A stretch of 64,000 nt of DNA from Paratinospora sagittata. Lineage: Eukaryota; Streptophyta; Magnoliopsida; Ranunculales; Menispermaceae. Below the pieces are notes generated by a model that saw only the letters and a list, made by a program, of their open reading frames with translations, did not search any database and was not told where the DNA came from. This document shows, one piece after another, positions 11,900 to 24,383 of this stretch. The stretch's first letter is position 1, and every line of letters starts with the position of its first letter. The DNA is taken from assembly GCA_035771175.1 (NCBI GenBank), contig CM069590.1, positions 57,233,683 to 57,297,682 on the forward strand. The letters run 5' to 3'. The position numbers and the translations under genes are program-made.

Positions 11900-14800
11900 A
11901 TGGAGGAGAGCACAAGCAATATGTACACAAGCAATATGATCAGGTTGACTGCATTTAATTATGCAATTTGGAAGCCGAAGATGGAGGATCTTTTATACAT
12001 TAAAGATCTGTGGAAGTCGATTATAATGCCGAAGGAGGAAGCTGTGACTACAACTTCAACAGATGACAAGACATAAAAAACAACCAGCACAGACACTGAT
12101 TGGGTCGTGCTGAACCGAAAGTGTGCTGCTCAAATCAGACAATGGATTGACAAGAGCATTTTCCAAAATTTTGCTAATGAACACGATGCTTACGTTCTTT
12201 GGCAAAAGTTGGAGACAATGTATGCGAGGACAACCGTACAGAATAAAGCTAATCTGATACGACGATTAGTCAATTTGAAGTATAAAGATGGAAGCAGCGT
12301 ATCAGAACACATGAGTGAGTTCCAAGGCATTGTAGATCAACTCAACTCTATGATGATGATCGTAGATGACGAGCTACAAGCGTTGTTGTTGACGAGTTCT
12401 CTACCAAAAAGTTGGGACACTCTAGTTGTGTCAGTTAGTAACTCAGCTCCTGGCGGCAAGCTTACCATGGAAATGGTAAAAGACAGAATGTTGAACGAAG
12501 AGTCTCGACGAAAAGACAATGGTTATACTCCTGAAACTGAAGCACTTGTCATGGAAAAACAAGGCAAGCAAGAATGGCACGGAAGGAGTAAAAGCAGATA
12601 TCCTCGTAACCAAAGTCAGCAAAGAGGACGCTCGAAGTCGAGATCGTGGCATGACAAGAAGTGTCATCACTGCGGCAAGCCCGGACACTTCATTCGAGAA
12701 TGTCGAAAGTTAAAGGCGGAACGATCCAGAAATCCAGAAGCAGAAACCCGAACAAATGACACCGCAACTCTCTCTGAAGAAGTCGTCATTGTTCGAGATG
12801 CTGATTATGTCAACCTTGCAAGTCAAGACTCCACATGGGTAGTTGACTCAGGTGCGTCCTACCATGTCACCTCACGACGAGATTTCTTCTCAGCCTACAC
12901 GCAAGGTGATTTCGGACGAGTGAGGATGGGAAATGATGATGCATCCAAAATTATCGGCATCGGTAATATTTATTTAGAAACTAACCTTGGATACAGGTTA
13001 CTCTTGAAAGATGTGAGGCATGTTCCAGATATCCGCCTCAATTTGATCTCCACCGGAATGCTTGATGACGATGGCTACAACAATAACTTTGGTGAAGGAA
13101 AATGGAAGCTCACCAAAGGAAACTTGGTAGTAGCCAGAGGCAAGAAAGATGCATCACTCTACCACACAAAAGCCAAGCTGTGTAAAGAAGAAATAAATAC
13201 CATGAGGAAAGAAGTTCCCACCGAGTTATGGCATAAGCGGCTCGGCCACATGAGTGAAAAGGGTCTCAGAATTCTTTCCAAGAAGGAGCACTTGCCAGGA
13301 ATGACAGGTACATCTTTACGTACTTGTGTTGATTGTATTATGGGGAAACAACATAGAGTTGCATTTCGTAGTTCCCCACCATCTAGAAAGGCAAATATTC
13401 TAGATTTAATACACACAGATGTCTGTACAATGAGTTGTAAGACACTAGGAGGTGCTCATTATTTTGTGACTTTTATTGATGATCACTCTAGAAAAGTGTG
13501 GGCCATTGCTTTGAAAACTAAAGATCAAGTGCAGGAAGTTTTCAAGCAATTTCATGTAAAAGTTGAGAGAGAAACTGGCAGACGTTTGAAGTGTGTACGA
13601 TCAGACAATGGCGGTGAGTATCGCGGATCATTCGAGGAGTACTGCAGAAGTTTCGGCATCAGGCTGGAAAAATCAGTACCAAAGACATCTCAACACAACG
13701 GTGTCGCAGAGAGGATGAACAGAACTATTTGTGAAAGAGTCAGATGTATGCTCTCAAATGCAAAACTGCCAAACTCCTATTGGGGGGAGGCAATGAGGAC
13801 AGCGGTCGATTTAATCAACCTTTCTCCATCAGTTCCACTGAACTACGACGTACCAGAAAAAGTTTGGACGGGGAAAGACGTTTCTTACAAACACTTGAAA
13901 GTATTCGGCTGCAGAGCATTTGTTCACATCCCTAGAGACGAGAGGTCCAAGCTGGATGGAAAAGCGAAGCAGTGTATCTTTGTGGGATATTCCCATGAAG
14001 AATTCGGCTACAGACTTTGAGATCCTGTCAACAAAAGGATTGTCAGAAGCAGAGACGTGGTGTTTCTTGAAGATCAGACGATCGAGGATTTTCAGAAACC
14101 TGAGAAGCCACAATCAGAAGAACTTCCAGTTAATCTGGAACCAGTCCCACCATCACCAAATTCAGATGACAAGGAAGCTGCACCAGATACTGATGATAAT
14201 GTTCCACCAGCTCAAAGTTCAGAACAAGAACAAGTTCCTGAACAAATTCCTGAACAAGTTCCTGAACAAGTCCAACCATAAGCACAGCTAAGGAGATCTA
14301 CCAGAGAGCGACAACCAAGTCAAAGATATCCTCCTAGTGACTATGTGATGCTCACTGACGGGGGAGAACCGGAGAGCTATACTGAAGCTATCACTGACCA
14401 GCATAAAATTGAGTGGATGAAAGCCATGCAGGAAGAAATGAAATCTCTGCATGAGAACCACACATTTGACTTGGTGAAATTACCACAGGGAAAGAAAGCC
14501 CTCAAGAACAAGTGGGTATACAGGATCAAAAGCGAAGAAGGTAGCTCGCAACCTAGATACAAAGCAAGATTGGTTGTGAAAGGATTCGGACAGAAGAAAG
14601 GCGTTGACTTCGATGAAATCTTCTCACCGGTGGTAAAAATGTCTTCAATCCGAGTTGTTCTTGGCTTGGCAGCTAGTCTTAATCTGGAGGTTGAACAACT
14701 TGATGTAAAAACCACATTTTTACATGGTGATCTCGACGAGGAAATCTATATGGAGCAGCCTGAAGGTTTCCAAGTCAAAAGAAAAGAGAAGCTGGTATGC

Positions 14801-15934
14801 AGGCTAAAGAAGAGTCTGTATGGTTTGAAACAGGCACCGCGGCAGTGGTATAAAAAGTTCGACTCGTTCATGGAGAATAAGGAGTACAACCGAACAACAG
14901 CTGATCACTGCGTCTTCATCAAGAAATTCTCTGATGGTGATTTTATTATTCTTTTGCTTTATGTTGATGATATGTTAATTGTAGGCCAAGATATTGGCAA
15001 GATTAACACGTTAAAGAAAGAGTTGAGCAAGTCCTTTGCCATGAAAGACTTAGGACCCACAAAGCAAATCCTTGGCATGACGATTGTTCGTGACAGGAAG
15101 AACAAGAAACTTTGGCTATCTCAAGAAAAATATATTGAGAAAGTCTTAGAGCGATTCAACATGAGCAAAGCTAAACCTGTTAGTTCTCCATTGGCAAGCC
15201 ACTTCAAGCTTAATTCGAGCCAGTGTCCTTCAAGCGAGGAGGAGAAATCAGAGATGAGCAAGGTGCCCTATGCATCGGTGGTTGGCAGTCTAATGTACGC
15301 TATGGTATGCACCAGACCAGACATTGCTCATGCTGTTGGTGTTGTGAGCCGATTTCTATCAAATCCTGGAAAGGAACATTGGGCAGTAGTCAAATGGATA
15401 CTAAGGTATCTTAGAGGTACTACTAGTCATTGTTTATGTTTTGGTCATGGTAAATCTGTATTAGAAGGATTTACAGATTCAGATATGGCTGGCGACGTGG
15501 ATACGAGAAAGTCGATATCCGGGTACCTAATAACCTTTGCAGGGGGAGCTGTCTTATGACAATCACGATTACAGAAGTGTATTGCTTTAAGTACCACAGA
15601 AGCTGAGTACATTGCAATCACTGAAGGTTGTAAGGAGATCTTGTGGATGAAAAAGTTCCTACAAGAATTGCAGCAGAACCAAGAAAAATATGTTCTTTAT
15701 TGCGACAGTCAAAGCGCAATTCACCTCAGCAAGAACTCAACCTTCCATTGAAGGTCCAAGCATATCGACGTGCGATATCATTGGATTCGTGATGTGCTAG
15801 AAAATAAGCTGCTGCAAGTTGAAAAGATCCACACTAATGACAACGGGGCAGATATGATGACGAAGTCCCTGACCAGAGAAAAACTTACTATTTGTAGAGA
15901 GATTGCAGGTGTGAAGGATTCCTATTCCACATGA
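11900..15934 (+). pseudogene. Copia gag-pol polyprotein, one frame with five internal stops
   Basis: One frame of 1344 codons runs from the ATG at 11900 to a stop at 15932-15934 without a frameshift. In-frame stops interrupt it at 12074 (TAA), 14018 (TGA), 14279 (TAA), 15557 (TGA) and 15749 (TGA). In order I see: Gag; a CCHC zinc knuckle at 12662-12703 (C-x2-C-x4-H-x4-C); the aspartic protease DSG at 12845-12853; the integrase His/Cys zinc region (near 13225-13360) and DDE core (near 13410-13720, with VTFIDDHS and RSDNGGEY); reverse transcriptase with YVDDM at 14960-14974; and RNase H with FTDSDMAGD and STTEAEY. Between integrase and RT, near 14220-14280, there is a short proline/glutamine repeat (VPEQ/IPEQ). 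The longest uninterrupted blocks are 12077-14017 and 14282-15556. Confidence 0.93.
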
Positions 15935-15948
15935 GGTGGGGGGAGATT
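15935..15948 (+). other. Polypurine tract
   Basis: A G-rich purine run (GGGGGGAGA with one T inside the wider tract) directly precedes the 3' LTR and would prime plus-strand synthesis. Confidence 0.8.
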
Positions 15949-16507
15949 TGATGGGGTCTACCTCATTAAACAAACAATAAAAAATATAAACTCATGCATG
16001 GGCGGCTGAATTGTATGAACGTCCAACTCACTTTCGCGTGGGATGCGTGGGATGCATGGGAAGGAAGCAAGCTTCACGTGGGAGCTCCAAAATAATTACA
16101 GAAAAGCCCCTGTTTTAACTCCTATAAATATAGCCCTAATTTCATTCTTGAAAATCATCTGAGAGAGATCAAGTATTCAGAGAGATCTAATTCTAGAGAT
16201 CTAGAGAGCCTCAAAGAGAGTTTTTTTGAGAAGAAAAAGTGTGAGCCAATTTGTGAAGTGTTATCCACAAATTGAAGATACATAGTTAGTGTATATTTAT
16301 GAGAGATCCACCTAAGGGTGAAGTTTGTAATCTCATTTGATTATAGTGGAAGTCTTTAAGCGGCTTACAGGTCCCGTGGTTTTTAACTCATCTTTGGAGG
16401 GTTTTCCACGCTAAAATCTTTGGTGTTATCTTTGTTGTATTTTTAATTTGAGAAATTATCCTGAAATTATAGAATTTATTTCTTTACAACCATCGTTTTT
16501 TTCAACA
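15949..16507 (+). repeat. 3' LTR of the Copia element
   Basis: 559 bp, the same length as the 5' LTR. Differences cluster in the first 20 bp and the last 70 bp (for example the TTCACATC/TCTACCTC region and the GGG-to-GAA-type changes near the end). It is followed by the GTATA target duplication. Confidence 0.95.
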
Positions 16508-18036
16508 GTATAGCCCTTGAAAGAGGAGCCGTCGAGCGAGCTGTATACAAGAAGAAGATGAGGCTAAGGACCACGAATTCCGAGTACATGCGTGTATTAT
16601 ACGTAAATAAGAAAAGGACAGTGGAAACAAACCTTCTTTCTCTTTCGCTTTGGTCACACCACCATATATCACGAAGACAGCAGCGGCAATAAAAAAATTA
16701 AAGTAGGCTTGGCTTTACATTTATGTTGTGTTGTCTAATAAGATGACGATAGCGACCCTCCTGCAGTTGCTGCTGTGCTTATGGATAGGGTAGGATCCAT
16801 CCAATCCAACTACTACGGCACTACGCTTTTGAAATTGCGAAAATGATTCAATATGTTTAAGCTTTGGGCAAGTCCAAAGAGATTCACATAATTCGCAGCT
16901 TAATAGCATCAAATCAAGTTCCTGGGGACTAGGTAGATTAGAGAGATTGATTGAGAACGAACGAGTTGGTTGTAGGCCAGTTGAGAACAATGGTGGGTCG
17001 TTTTAAGACAACTGTTAAGTAACTCAAGATTCTGGGCGTGAGAACGGATTCTGAAAAGATATGAGAAAATTGCAGGGTGCAATTATGATAGTGAGATTTC
17101 TGAAAAATACTAATCAAACGCGACTTAACCTTTTTACATTAGAAACATGGTGCTATATTCAATTGTCTTAAATCATATGTATATGCATGATTTGATGCAA
17201 GTGTTTTCGTGAATGTTACCTAAAATGTCATTTTAATATGAACCCATTTGTTTGTAAACTGAAAAGACAAGGTAAAGAGAAAAGAAAAGATAAAATTGAT
17301 TTATTACACAGAATCAGAATCTCCCAGGAGATTTTTGGAAGGGGTCCAACCTTTCAATACATCAAACTGAATAATCTCTTCCCCCTTCTTCTTTTTTTTT
17401 TTTTTTTTTTTTTTCATTTATCTTCAACGCACAACCCATGTTCTGCATAAGTCATTTCTACGAAACGATTATGGTGAGCCAAAACTAGTATAACTTTTTG
17501 TTCAAAATATATGAAATATAGAAAATAATAAAAATTGAAGCTTCACAAACTAAATTCCCTTGTGTTTTTTCTTTATCCAAATTATAACAAATCACTTTGG
17601 TTTCTTTCAGAGTTTATTCTAATACTCAATTTCCTGATAAAGTTGAAATATTATAATTTCCTAATTTTTTTGCCAAGTTAGGAAAAATCATATATACTCG
17701 ATTTTTCCCCACTTTAATCACATTACTAGAGTAAGTCAGGCGCATCCTGTTATAGATTTCATCAGGGAGAATTTTCATTTCAGAGCAGACAATATTACTG
17801 CTGCTACTATTCAGATTATCATAGCTAATTGATTCAGTTAGATACTTTTGTGAGAGCTTTCACAACCATGATAACTGAAACTGCAAATGAACGTTCACTC
17901 TGAACTTACTTTTGGATGCCATAGTGATTAAAGGGCAGGTTTTAGGGACATGGAAATTCATCCTTTTCGTTTTTTCCACATCTAGTTCTTCCAGAATCAG
18001 CCTTGGTCAGTCTTGTGATCCCATTTCATTCCCCGT

Positions 18037-18308
18037 TGATGCAGGATATACACGAGACTAATTAGGATTATTTTATTTTTATTTGGATTGTTATTTAGTT
18101 TTAGATTTATATTTTGTTTAGGATTTTGAATATAGTTTGAATATGATCAAGAGTCCTGATTAGTGCCAGTTTAGAAGCTACAATTGTCTATAAATATACT
18201 AGGATGTAATTGGGAAAAACACCGATGATTGATAATTGATTAATGAATTACTGATTCCCTCTTGATTTCTCTCTCCTCTCTCTCCTCTCTCTCGGCACTG
18301 CGCCATCA
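18037..18308 (+). mobile_element. Possible solo LTR (272 bp)
   Basis: The segment starts TGATGCAGG and ends GCCATCA. It has a TATA-like CTATAAATATA near 18189 and a CT-rich 3' part (18262-18293), as in a retroelement LTR. The flanking five bases are CCCGT (18032-18036) and CCCAT (18309-18313), a 4/5 match that would fit one G-to-A change in a target duplication. No internal region accompanies it. Confidence 0.4.
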
Positions 18309-18819
18309 CCCATGTTTTCCTTTCCATTCAAATAATGTGGTTCAAAATGGGGCATGGTTCTGATTTTGGTGTTCAAAGAAAAAAAAATCTATGATAGTAT
18401 TGGTTCATTCACTTCTTTGTAAACATAAGCATGCTTTTAACTGATCATCTAGTCTAAGCATAAGGAAGCTTCTATTCAAAGATCACCTTTTTTGATAAAG
18501 GGGAAGTACTGAACTAGTTTCATGGAAGCAAAGAAGCAAGAAAGTGGAAGCAAGCTGAAATCAACTTGCAGAATATTTGTGAAATAAGGTTGAGGTTGAG
18601 CTCTTGAGCAAAGTGGGTCAAGGGTGATGCAGATATGAATTTCGGCATGATGGAAGATTTTATGAAATGATACACTAGACAATGTTATCACGTACCCGAT
18701 TTTGATGTATTGTAGGTTAATATAGATCAAACAAGTTGTCACAATACCTTTTTTAAGAGTGAAAGTTTTGAAGTCTATGGAAAATTGGTGGGTGCATATG
18801 ATTTCAGTATAAGTATTTC

Positions 18820-18949
18820 CATTTTCCACGATTTTCAACTCTTTTACGAGCCCCTGTGGTTATGGAATTTTGAGTTATAATCTCACACTGGTCACAGAGG
18901 TAAACCTTGGCTAGTTGATCTCTTGTAAAGGGTGACAGCAAGCATTATT
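18820..18949 (+). repeat. 130-bp direct repeat, copy 1
   Basis: This aligns without gaps to 19473-19602, with a little under 90% identity by eye. Shared landmarks are CGATTTTCAACTCTT, TTTTGAGTTATAATCTC and TCTTGTAAAGGGTGAC. The flanks are unrelated, so the two ends are sharp. Confidence 0.8.
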
Positions 18950-19472
18950 TATTGATTAGAGGAGAACTAACTAGTGATGCTGATCAGTACGTGTTTTACC
19001 AGAATTAACCTAATTGAACAGATTGATTAGAGCATCTCCAGTTCCATGTCAATAAGCTGTAGTACTTGTGAAGGTCTAGCTTCACACCTGTAACGAAAAG
19101 TACCAGTTTACTTGATTCTGGATTGCATTTTGGTGATCTCATCTCATGGTTTTATATAATGAGCATTTCTTTCTTTTGGAAAAGAGAATATCAGTATGGC
19201 TCTTGCCTTTACTACTTTCTCTTTGTTTTTGGTATTTATTGATAAGGGCTTATGATGGATCCCTGGTATTTATTGACAAAGGCACAAATTGGGTGTTTTC
19301 CATGATTTCAGATTTTGGATGGATCCTTGCTTTATGAATGAAATTGAGGGAAAAGTGAATGCATGAAAAATCTCTGGTATTGATATTATACGGATGGTAT
19401 GGTTGAAATAATTTGAGTGTTCGAGTATCTATTCCCATCGTTGAAATGGTTCTGAAATTTTTTGTTATTGCG

Positions 19473-19602
19473 CATTTTCCGCGATTTTCAACTCTTGTAC
19501 GAGGCCCTGTGGTAATTGAATTTTGAGTTATAATCTCGCACTGGCCATAGAGGTAAACCTTGGTTATTTCATCTCTTGTAAAGGGTGACGGCAAGCATTA
19601 TT
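19473..19602 (+). repeat. 130-bp direct repeat, copy 2
   Basis: Second copy of the segment at 18820-18949, 653 bp downstream and in the same orientation. Between the copies, near 19225-19285, there is another small repeat (GGTATTTATTGA twice). Confidence 0.8.
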
Positions 19603-20972
19603 AGTAACTCAGATGAGTCTGGATTTGAGTGGTAATGGTAGATTCAGTGTCAGATCTTTCTGTCATCAATTGATTTGAGCCACTCGTGAGATATTGATTA
19701 GACCCATTTTAAGTAGTTTCCGTTGCACGAATGCTCACATTTAACAGAATTCCAACCAGAGATCCTCTCATTAATAAATGTTTCCAATTCTTAGCATGCA
19801 TTTGGGATGAAGAAATAATAAATTGGTAGTCGATTTCACGCAGACAAACACATATTATGCTTTGCTTTAGTTTTGTTGTTATGACCACTCTGCTTCCTTT
19901 CATCTTGTTGATTTCTTTGGAAGTGTCCTCTCCAACTAAAAAGATGAATGAGCAAGTGACTTCACCTCTTTGGTAGTTTCAGAGTATAAGAAATTTCGGA
20001 GGTTCATAAGCAAGTGCAATTATGTAGACCTTGTTATCTAGCTCTATCAACTCATGATGTTCTGGGTACATCTCAATTTTGTGGGAGGACATTTTTCTTG
20101 CAAATCTTATGGTGCATTTTTTGTCGATCTAATTAGCTGAGAAACAAGGAAAGGCTTATTCATTGCCTCCACATATGCTCATCATTAGTTCTTGCTGCAT
20201 TCTTACTGCTAATTGGTACATCCAGAAATGGTTTTGAATTGGTTGTTGAAAATAAATAGAACTGAAAGTTGAAATAAGAACCTATTTTTTTATTAGATGA
20301 ATTTTCAAAGTTTTATTCAATATTTGCTATGGAGTGTTGGAACTATGATTTCAAAGAATAATGTCCTGTAAATCCCTTCTGTTCCCTTGAATTATTGAAT
20401 AAATGCAGAACTTTGTTGCAGTCATGATAGAAACTCCTCAGCCTTAAGTCAGTCCGACTGCTTGACCACTTCCGTGAACTGACCATAGCTTAGTATATAG
20501 TATGGGAACATGCGGAGCCATTGTATTTAGCAACATGTTTTCCTGAAATTATTGACTGAAAAACATTTTATCTCATGTTAATCCGTTGGAATTGTTTGAC
20601 CATTCACTCTTTTCCGATCTCTTTGCTTTGTACTTTATTTATTTTTTATTATAATTTTTTAATTCAAAAGTATTTAGGTGTATCTAACTAATCCCTCGAT
20701 ATGTGTGTGAACCTCCCAACCTTTACACACCCGAACTCTGTGCGGAGTGGCCCACTTGGGGGTAGGGTTCATGCATAGGATTCTTGCTTTTCCTGAGGCA
20801 GGGTCCTAGGCATCACATAAACATCCAGTCTTTCTCTGCTACTGAAATTACTTTGGCTTCAGGCTTGAAACTTTGAAATAATCCTCGCTGTTTTCATCCA
20901 TGCTGTACAAACATTTGAAGTAGTCTTAAGAGGCCATGTTCAACAGATGCTAGTAAGTTGACCTATAATCAA

Positions 20973-21141
20973 ATATTGACCCAATCCATGCAGCACAGAT
21001 GGGGGATGCACCTTTAACTTTAATGAATGTCAGCAAGGTGACCCCAAATGAAAATATTGACCCAATCCATATAGTATGCGGAAGGGGATGCACCTTAATT
21101 GAATGTCAGCAAGGTGGCCCAAGTCAACATATTGACCCAAT
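20973..21141 (+). repeat. Tandem array of 81- and 75-bp units
   Basis: ATATTGACCCAAT recurs at 20973, 21054 and 21129. Between these, GGGGATGCACCTT and GAATGTCAGCAAGGTG recur, giving two full diverged units and the start of a third. Confidence 0.8.
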
Positions 21142-23782
21142 AAACAACGTGCATGCGCACTCAGGTCCTTTCATTTTCTGGTCTTATTGCATGCACGAAC
21201 TAAGTACACTAACAGAAGATGTGGCCTCGACCATTTTGGTTGGTTTGGTTGACTTCTTACCTTAAACTTGAAGATGTACTTAGTTGGACATGGAACCTTA
21301 TTATGATGAATGCAAACCCTTAAAGCTCTGTTGAGGCCTCTAGAATTATACATCAAGTGCAGCCATGAGAGGTAAGAATTGTACAGTAGTTAGTCCTTCA
21401 ACTTCGAATGACAGTTTAATTTTTTGAGCTAAAAATTCAAACTGATGTCATTGAAGGATGGACAGATGTAGTTTGATCTAAAATTTTCTGATGCCTTGAG
21501 CTGAAATCTTGATATAGGGCAGTGTTTATTGATGATAACTTGAGCTTAGGTCCAGCAGAGTGGAGCCTTGTCATCTTCCTTGAACAAATGACATAGACCG
21601 TGTGGCCTATTCAAAAATTTCAACTGCTTGAACTTAATGAGAACTTATGTAGATTGACTTTTTAATTGTCCATTTCTGACATTCTTATTCATACCCCCCA
21701 AATACTGACAAACCATAGGTTTCAAGCCCCCGTTGTTGAGAACAAGGAATTATGTGGTTTGGACCTATTCTAACTTTGAAGAAAGTAATTGTCCAACCCC
21801 TGAGAACCATAGTTACTCTTTGGCAACCATGGCTCAGTTGCAGTTGACATGCGTTTTTGCTCCATTTTTTTCAGTTTTTTTAAGGGCTTATCTGCTTCAT
21901 GCTTCGTTTTGTCTTTTCAGTTGTGTGACAGGCAGTCAAAACCTAATAACTTTTTATGGGGAAGAGCTCATTATAAGAATCTATGTTTGATTTGTGATTT
22001 AAAAATTAAATTATAATTTAAAAAATAAAAATTAAAAAAATAACATATTTTTTAAAAAAAATTTGAAAAATTGTGTTCGGATTCTAATTAACCAAACGTA
22101 TTTTTCTTAAATACAGAAAATTATATCTAAATCTTAACCAAAGGCAATCTAAATTGTTATAGCAATAACATTAAAGTTGTGGTTTATCCAATATGTATGG
22201 TAAGAAGCAAGAAATGGACTGACAACCTTCCTAATCTTTGTTATATGTGAAACTAACTATTTGGTATGGGCTTCTGATTTTGAAAACTTTATATGACATG
22301 GTTCTTTGAAGTAATGCATTTGCATGATCCATTCTTTCTTTTTCACTTATGAAACTATATCTTATATTTTACTTCTTCCAGGTGTGTATCTTATTTGGGT
22401 AAGCTTTTCTTGTTCTGATGAGATTGTTGACATGAGGTTGCCATGCTCTTCAAATGCAAGAGAAAGTATTGTTAACACTATTTGGTCCTTTCTTAATTCT
22501 CACATGGCATTTTATTCTCCTGTCTCTTCAGGAATCTGAAGTCCTCTGTAGAATTGTGATGTGGTACTAGTAGATGACGTCCTCTTCATATACCTCCCAT
22601 TAGGGTCTCCTTCCATATCAATCAAGAAATAATCCGAGTGATGAGACCTCTGAAATTAGGAAAGCCAGTAAACTTTTACTATGATTATGATGTTACATAT
22701 TGATTGAAGTACTTGTGGAGCATAGATTTAGGTAAGCTTTTACCATCAAAGGATTGATGCAGTTGTCATTTCCAACGACTTTCATGGACCAAAGGAAGTG
22801 CCTGGTGATAATTATGGGCCGGCATAGAACGTCTCATGAAATTTTTGCCCAAAACTTCCTTGTCACATGGTTCTGTGGTCAGAAAGAAACTTATCCACAT
22901 CAAAGTTAGGATGGTCAATTTAAATAAACGAGACTTTTCTGTAATTTGTTCTGGGAATAGGTTTGTCTCTTTTTTCTCTTGATCCTTTTTTGCAGTCCTG
23001 CATTTAGCTGGGTAGTTAGTACTTCATGTAATGCAAGATTCTTTTGAGTGTAAGGAGATGATTATGTTTCTTCATTTTTTTTAAACCTTTTCTAGAAAAA
23101 AAAAATATATTTGTATGGTAGGTTTGAAGTTGGAGGAAGTATATGAGAAGAAAAAAGCAGAAGAGAGTCCGAATCATGTTTAGTAGGTTCTTATGGTCTT
23201 TCTTCCAAGTATGCACGCTTTCTGCACCTATTGGGGTCTCGGTTTCCTCTCATACATTAAAAAATAAATAAATAAGATGTAGTAAGTTAAGCATAAATTT
23301 GATGAACCTTCGTATAAAAAGTACCTTCAACAGTCGTCGTGAGCGTGTAAACCTTTTTTATAAAGTTATTACTTTTGATGAACCTTCATAGTTCATATGG
23401 TTAGTACCTTGAATAGTCGTCGAGAGTGTGTAAACCATTTTTATGATTCTCGTACGTATTTGACACGTAATTGACTTGGTCTAAAGCTGGGCCATACCAC
23501 TGTCTCGGGCGTTCCATGGTTGACGCACCAACCAAAGCCTGATACTTGTAATATATATTTTAACTATTTAAAAATAATAATTCTCCCGCATGCCCAAACC
23601 ATTGATGGAAAAATCTTTGAAGTGCCGTGACTCATCATCAAAGTTCTTAGCATAAAATTATTAGAATGTTAATGATTTTAAGTGGACATCTTGATTTAAT
23701 TTTTATGCTCATATATCTCAATATTTTGGTACATACCTACGTATAGATGACAAGAAATGCAAAATTAATATTAGGGGTAATA

Positions 23783-23854
23783 TGTTGGGTTGTGAAGTTT
23801 AAAATAATTATTTGATTCTTTAAGTGAAAATTATTATATTATGAACTCAAAATA
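23783..23854 (+). repeat. 5' LTR fragment of the second Copia element
   Basis: These 72 bp match the first part of the 3' LTR at 29350 (TGAAG, TAAAATAATTATTTG, ATTATATTATGAAC). After 23854 the two LTRs stop matching and no primer-binding site is visible, so the rest of this LTR was replaced or has diverged beyond recognition. Confidence 0.7.
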
Positions 23855-24105
23855 AATTTAAGAAAAGACAAAATCTTTTGTCTTTTGTCTTTTGTGGGTG
23901 AAGTTTTAAAAAGTTAAAGGTTATCAATTTATCTTATTACTAAATATTAGTAATAGAAGGAAAGAATTTCTTTTCTTCTCAATTTTTTTTCTTACTTTAC
24001 CGTGAGCAATATTTTGCTCCACTTCTTGGTTTTGGATCTCGGTGTACAGTACTGATATAGTTGGGCTACCTTAAATTTGGTGTGCTCACACTTTGAGTGG
24101 GAGCA

Positions 24106-24375
24106 ATGGGTTCAAATGATGAATTAATCAAAGTGAAAAAATTCAATGGTTCGAATTTTAGTTACTGAAAGATACAGATGAAAAATTATCTATATCAAAC
24201 GGATTTATATTTGTCTTTGAAGGAGAAACCTGCCAATTACAAGAAAGAAGAATGAAAGATATTAGATCGGAAGGCATTGGGTGCGATTCGAAATCGTATA
24301 TCGAAAAAAATTGTCTTCAACGTGAAGCATCAAAAGACAACAGTATCTCTCACGGCCGCCCTTTCTAACATACAT
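24106..24375 (+). pseudogene. Gag N-terminal fragment of the second Copia element
   Basis: From the ATG at 24106 the frame reads like a Copia Gag N-terminus (KKFNGSNFSY, then MKNYLYQTDLYLSL, then LDRKALGAIRN). Two TGA codons fall where this family usually has Trp, which fits G-to-A decay. The frame is cut near 24375, where the Gypsy remnant begins. Confidence 0.75.
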
Positions 24376-24383
24376 ACATCAAT

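Larger units (their letters stand above)
11116..16512 (+). mobile_element. Full-length Ty1/Copia LTR retrotransposon (Tnt1/Tork-like) with 5-bp TSD
   Basis: The element proper spans 11121-16507 and is flanked by a perfect target duplication GTATA (11116-11120 and 16508-16512). Two 559-bp LTRs start TGATGGGGT and end CA. A tRNA-iMet-type primer-binding site follows the 5' LTR and a purine tract precedes the 3' LTR. The order protease, integrase, reverse transcriptase, RNase H is that of Copia, and the protein resembles the Tnt1/Tork lineage. I count about 16 differences between the LTRs by eye, roughly 3%, so the insertion is fairly recent. Five internal stops make this copy non-autonomous as it stands. 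Confidence 0.95.
16513..23777. other. Gene-poor region between two Copia elements
   Basis: About 7.3 kb with no coding region I can support. It contains a poly-T run (17392-17414), a possible solo LTR, a 130-bp duplicated segment, a 75-81-bp tandem array and AT-rich low-complexity DNA near 21.99-22.14 kb. Short open frames at 16721-16990 (minus), 20999-21265, 21733-21990 and 22324-22539 show no known domain. It is less AT-rich than the neighbouring intergenic DNA and could hold a non-coding transcript or a decayed gene; expression data would be needed to tell. Confidence 0.5.

Noticed and set aside
20999..21265. 88-codon frame over the tandem array
   Set aside because: The protein repeat merely reflects the DNA repeat and the units differ in length by a non-uniform amount; no domain.
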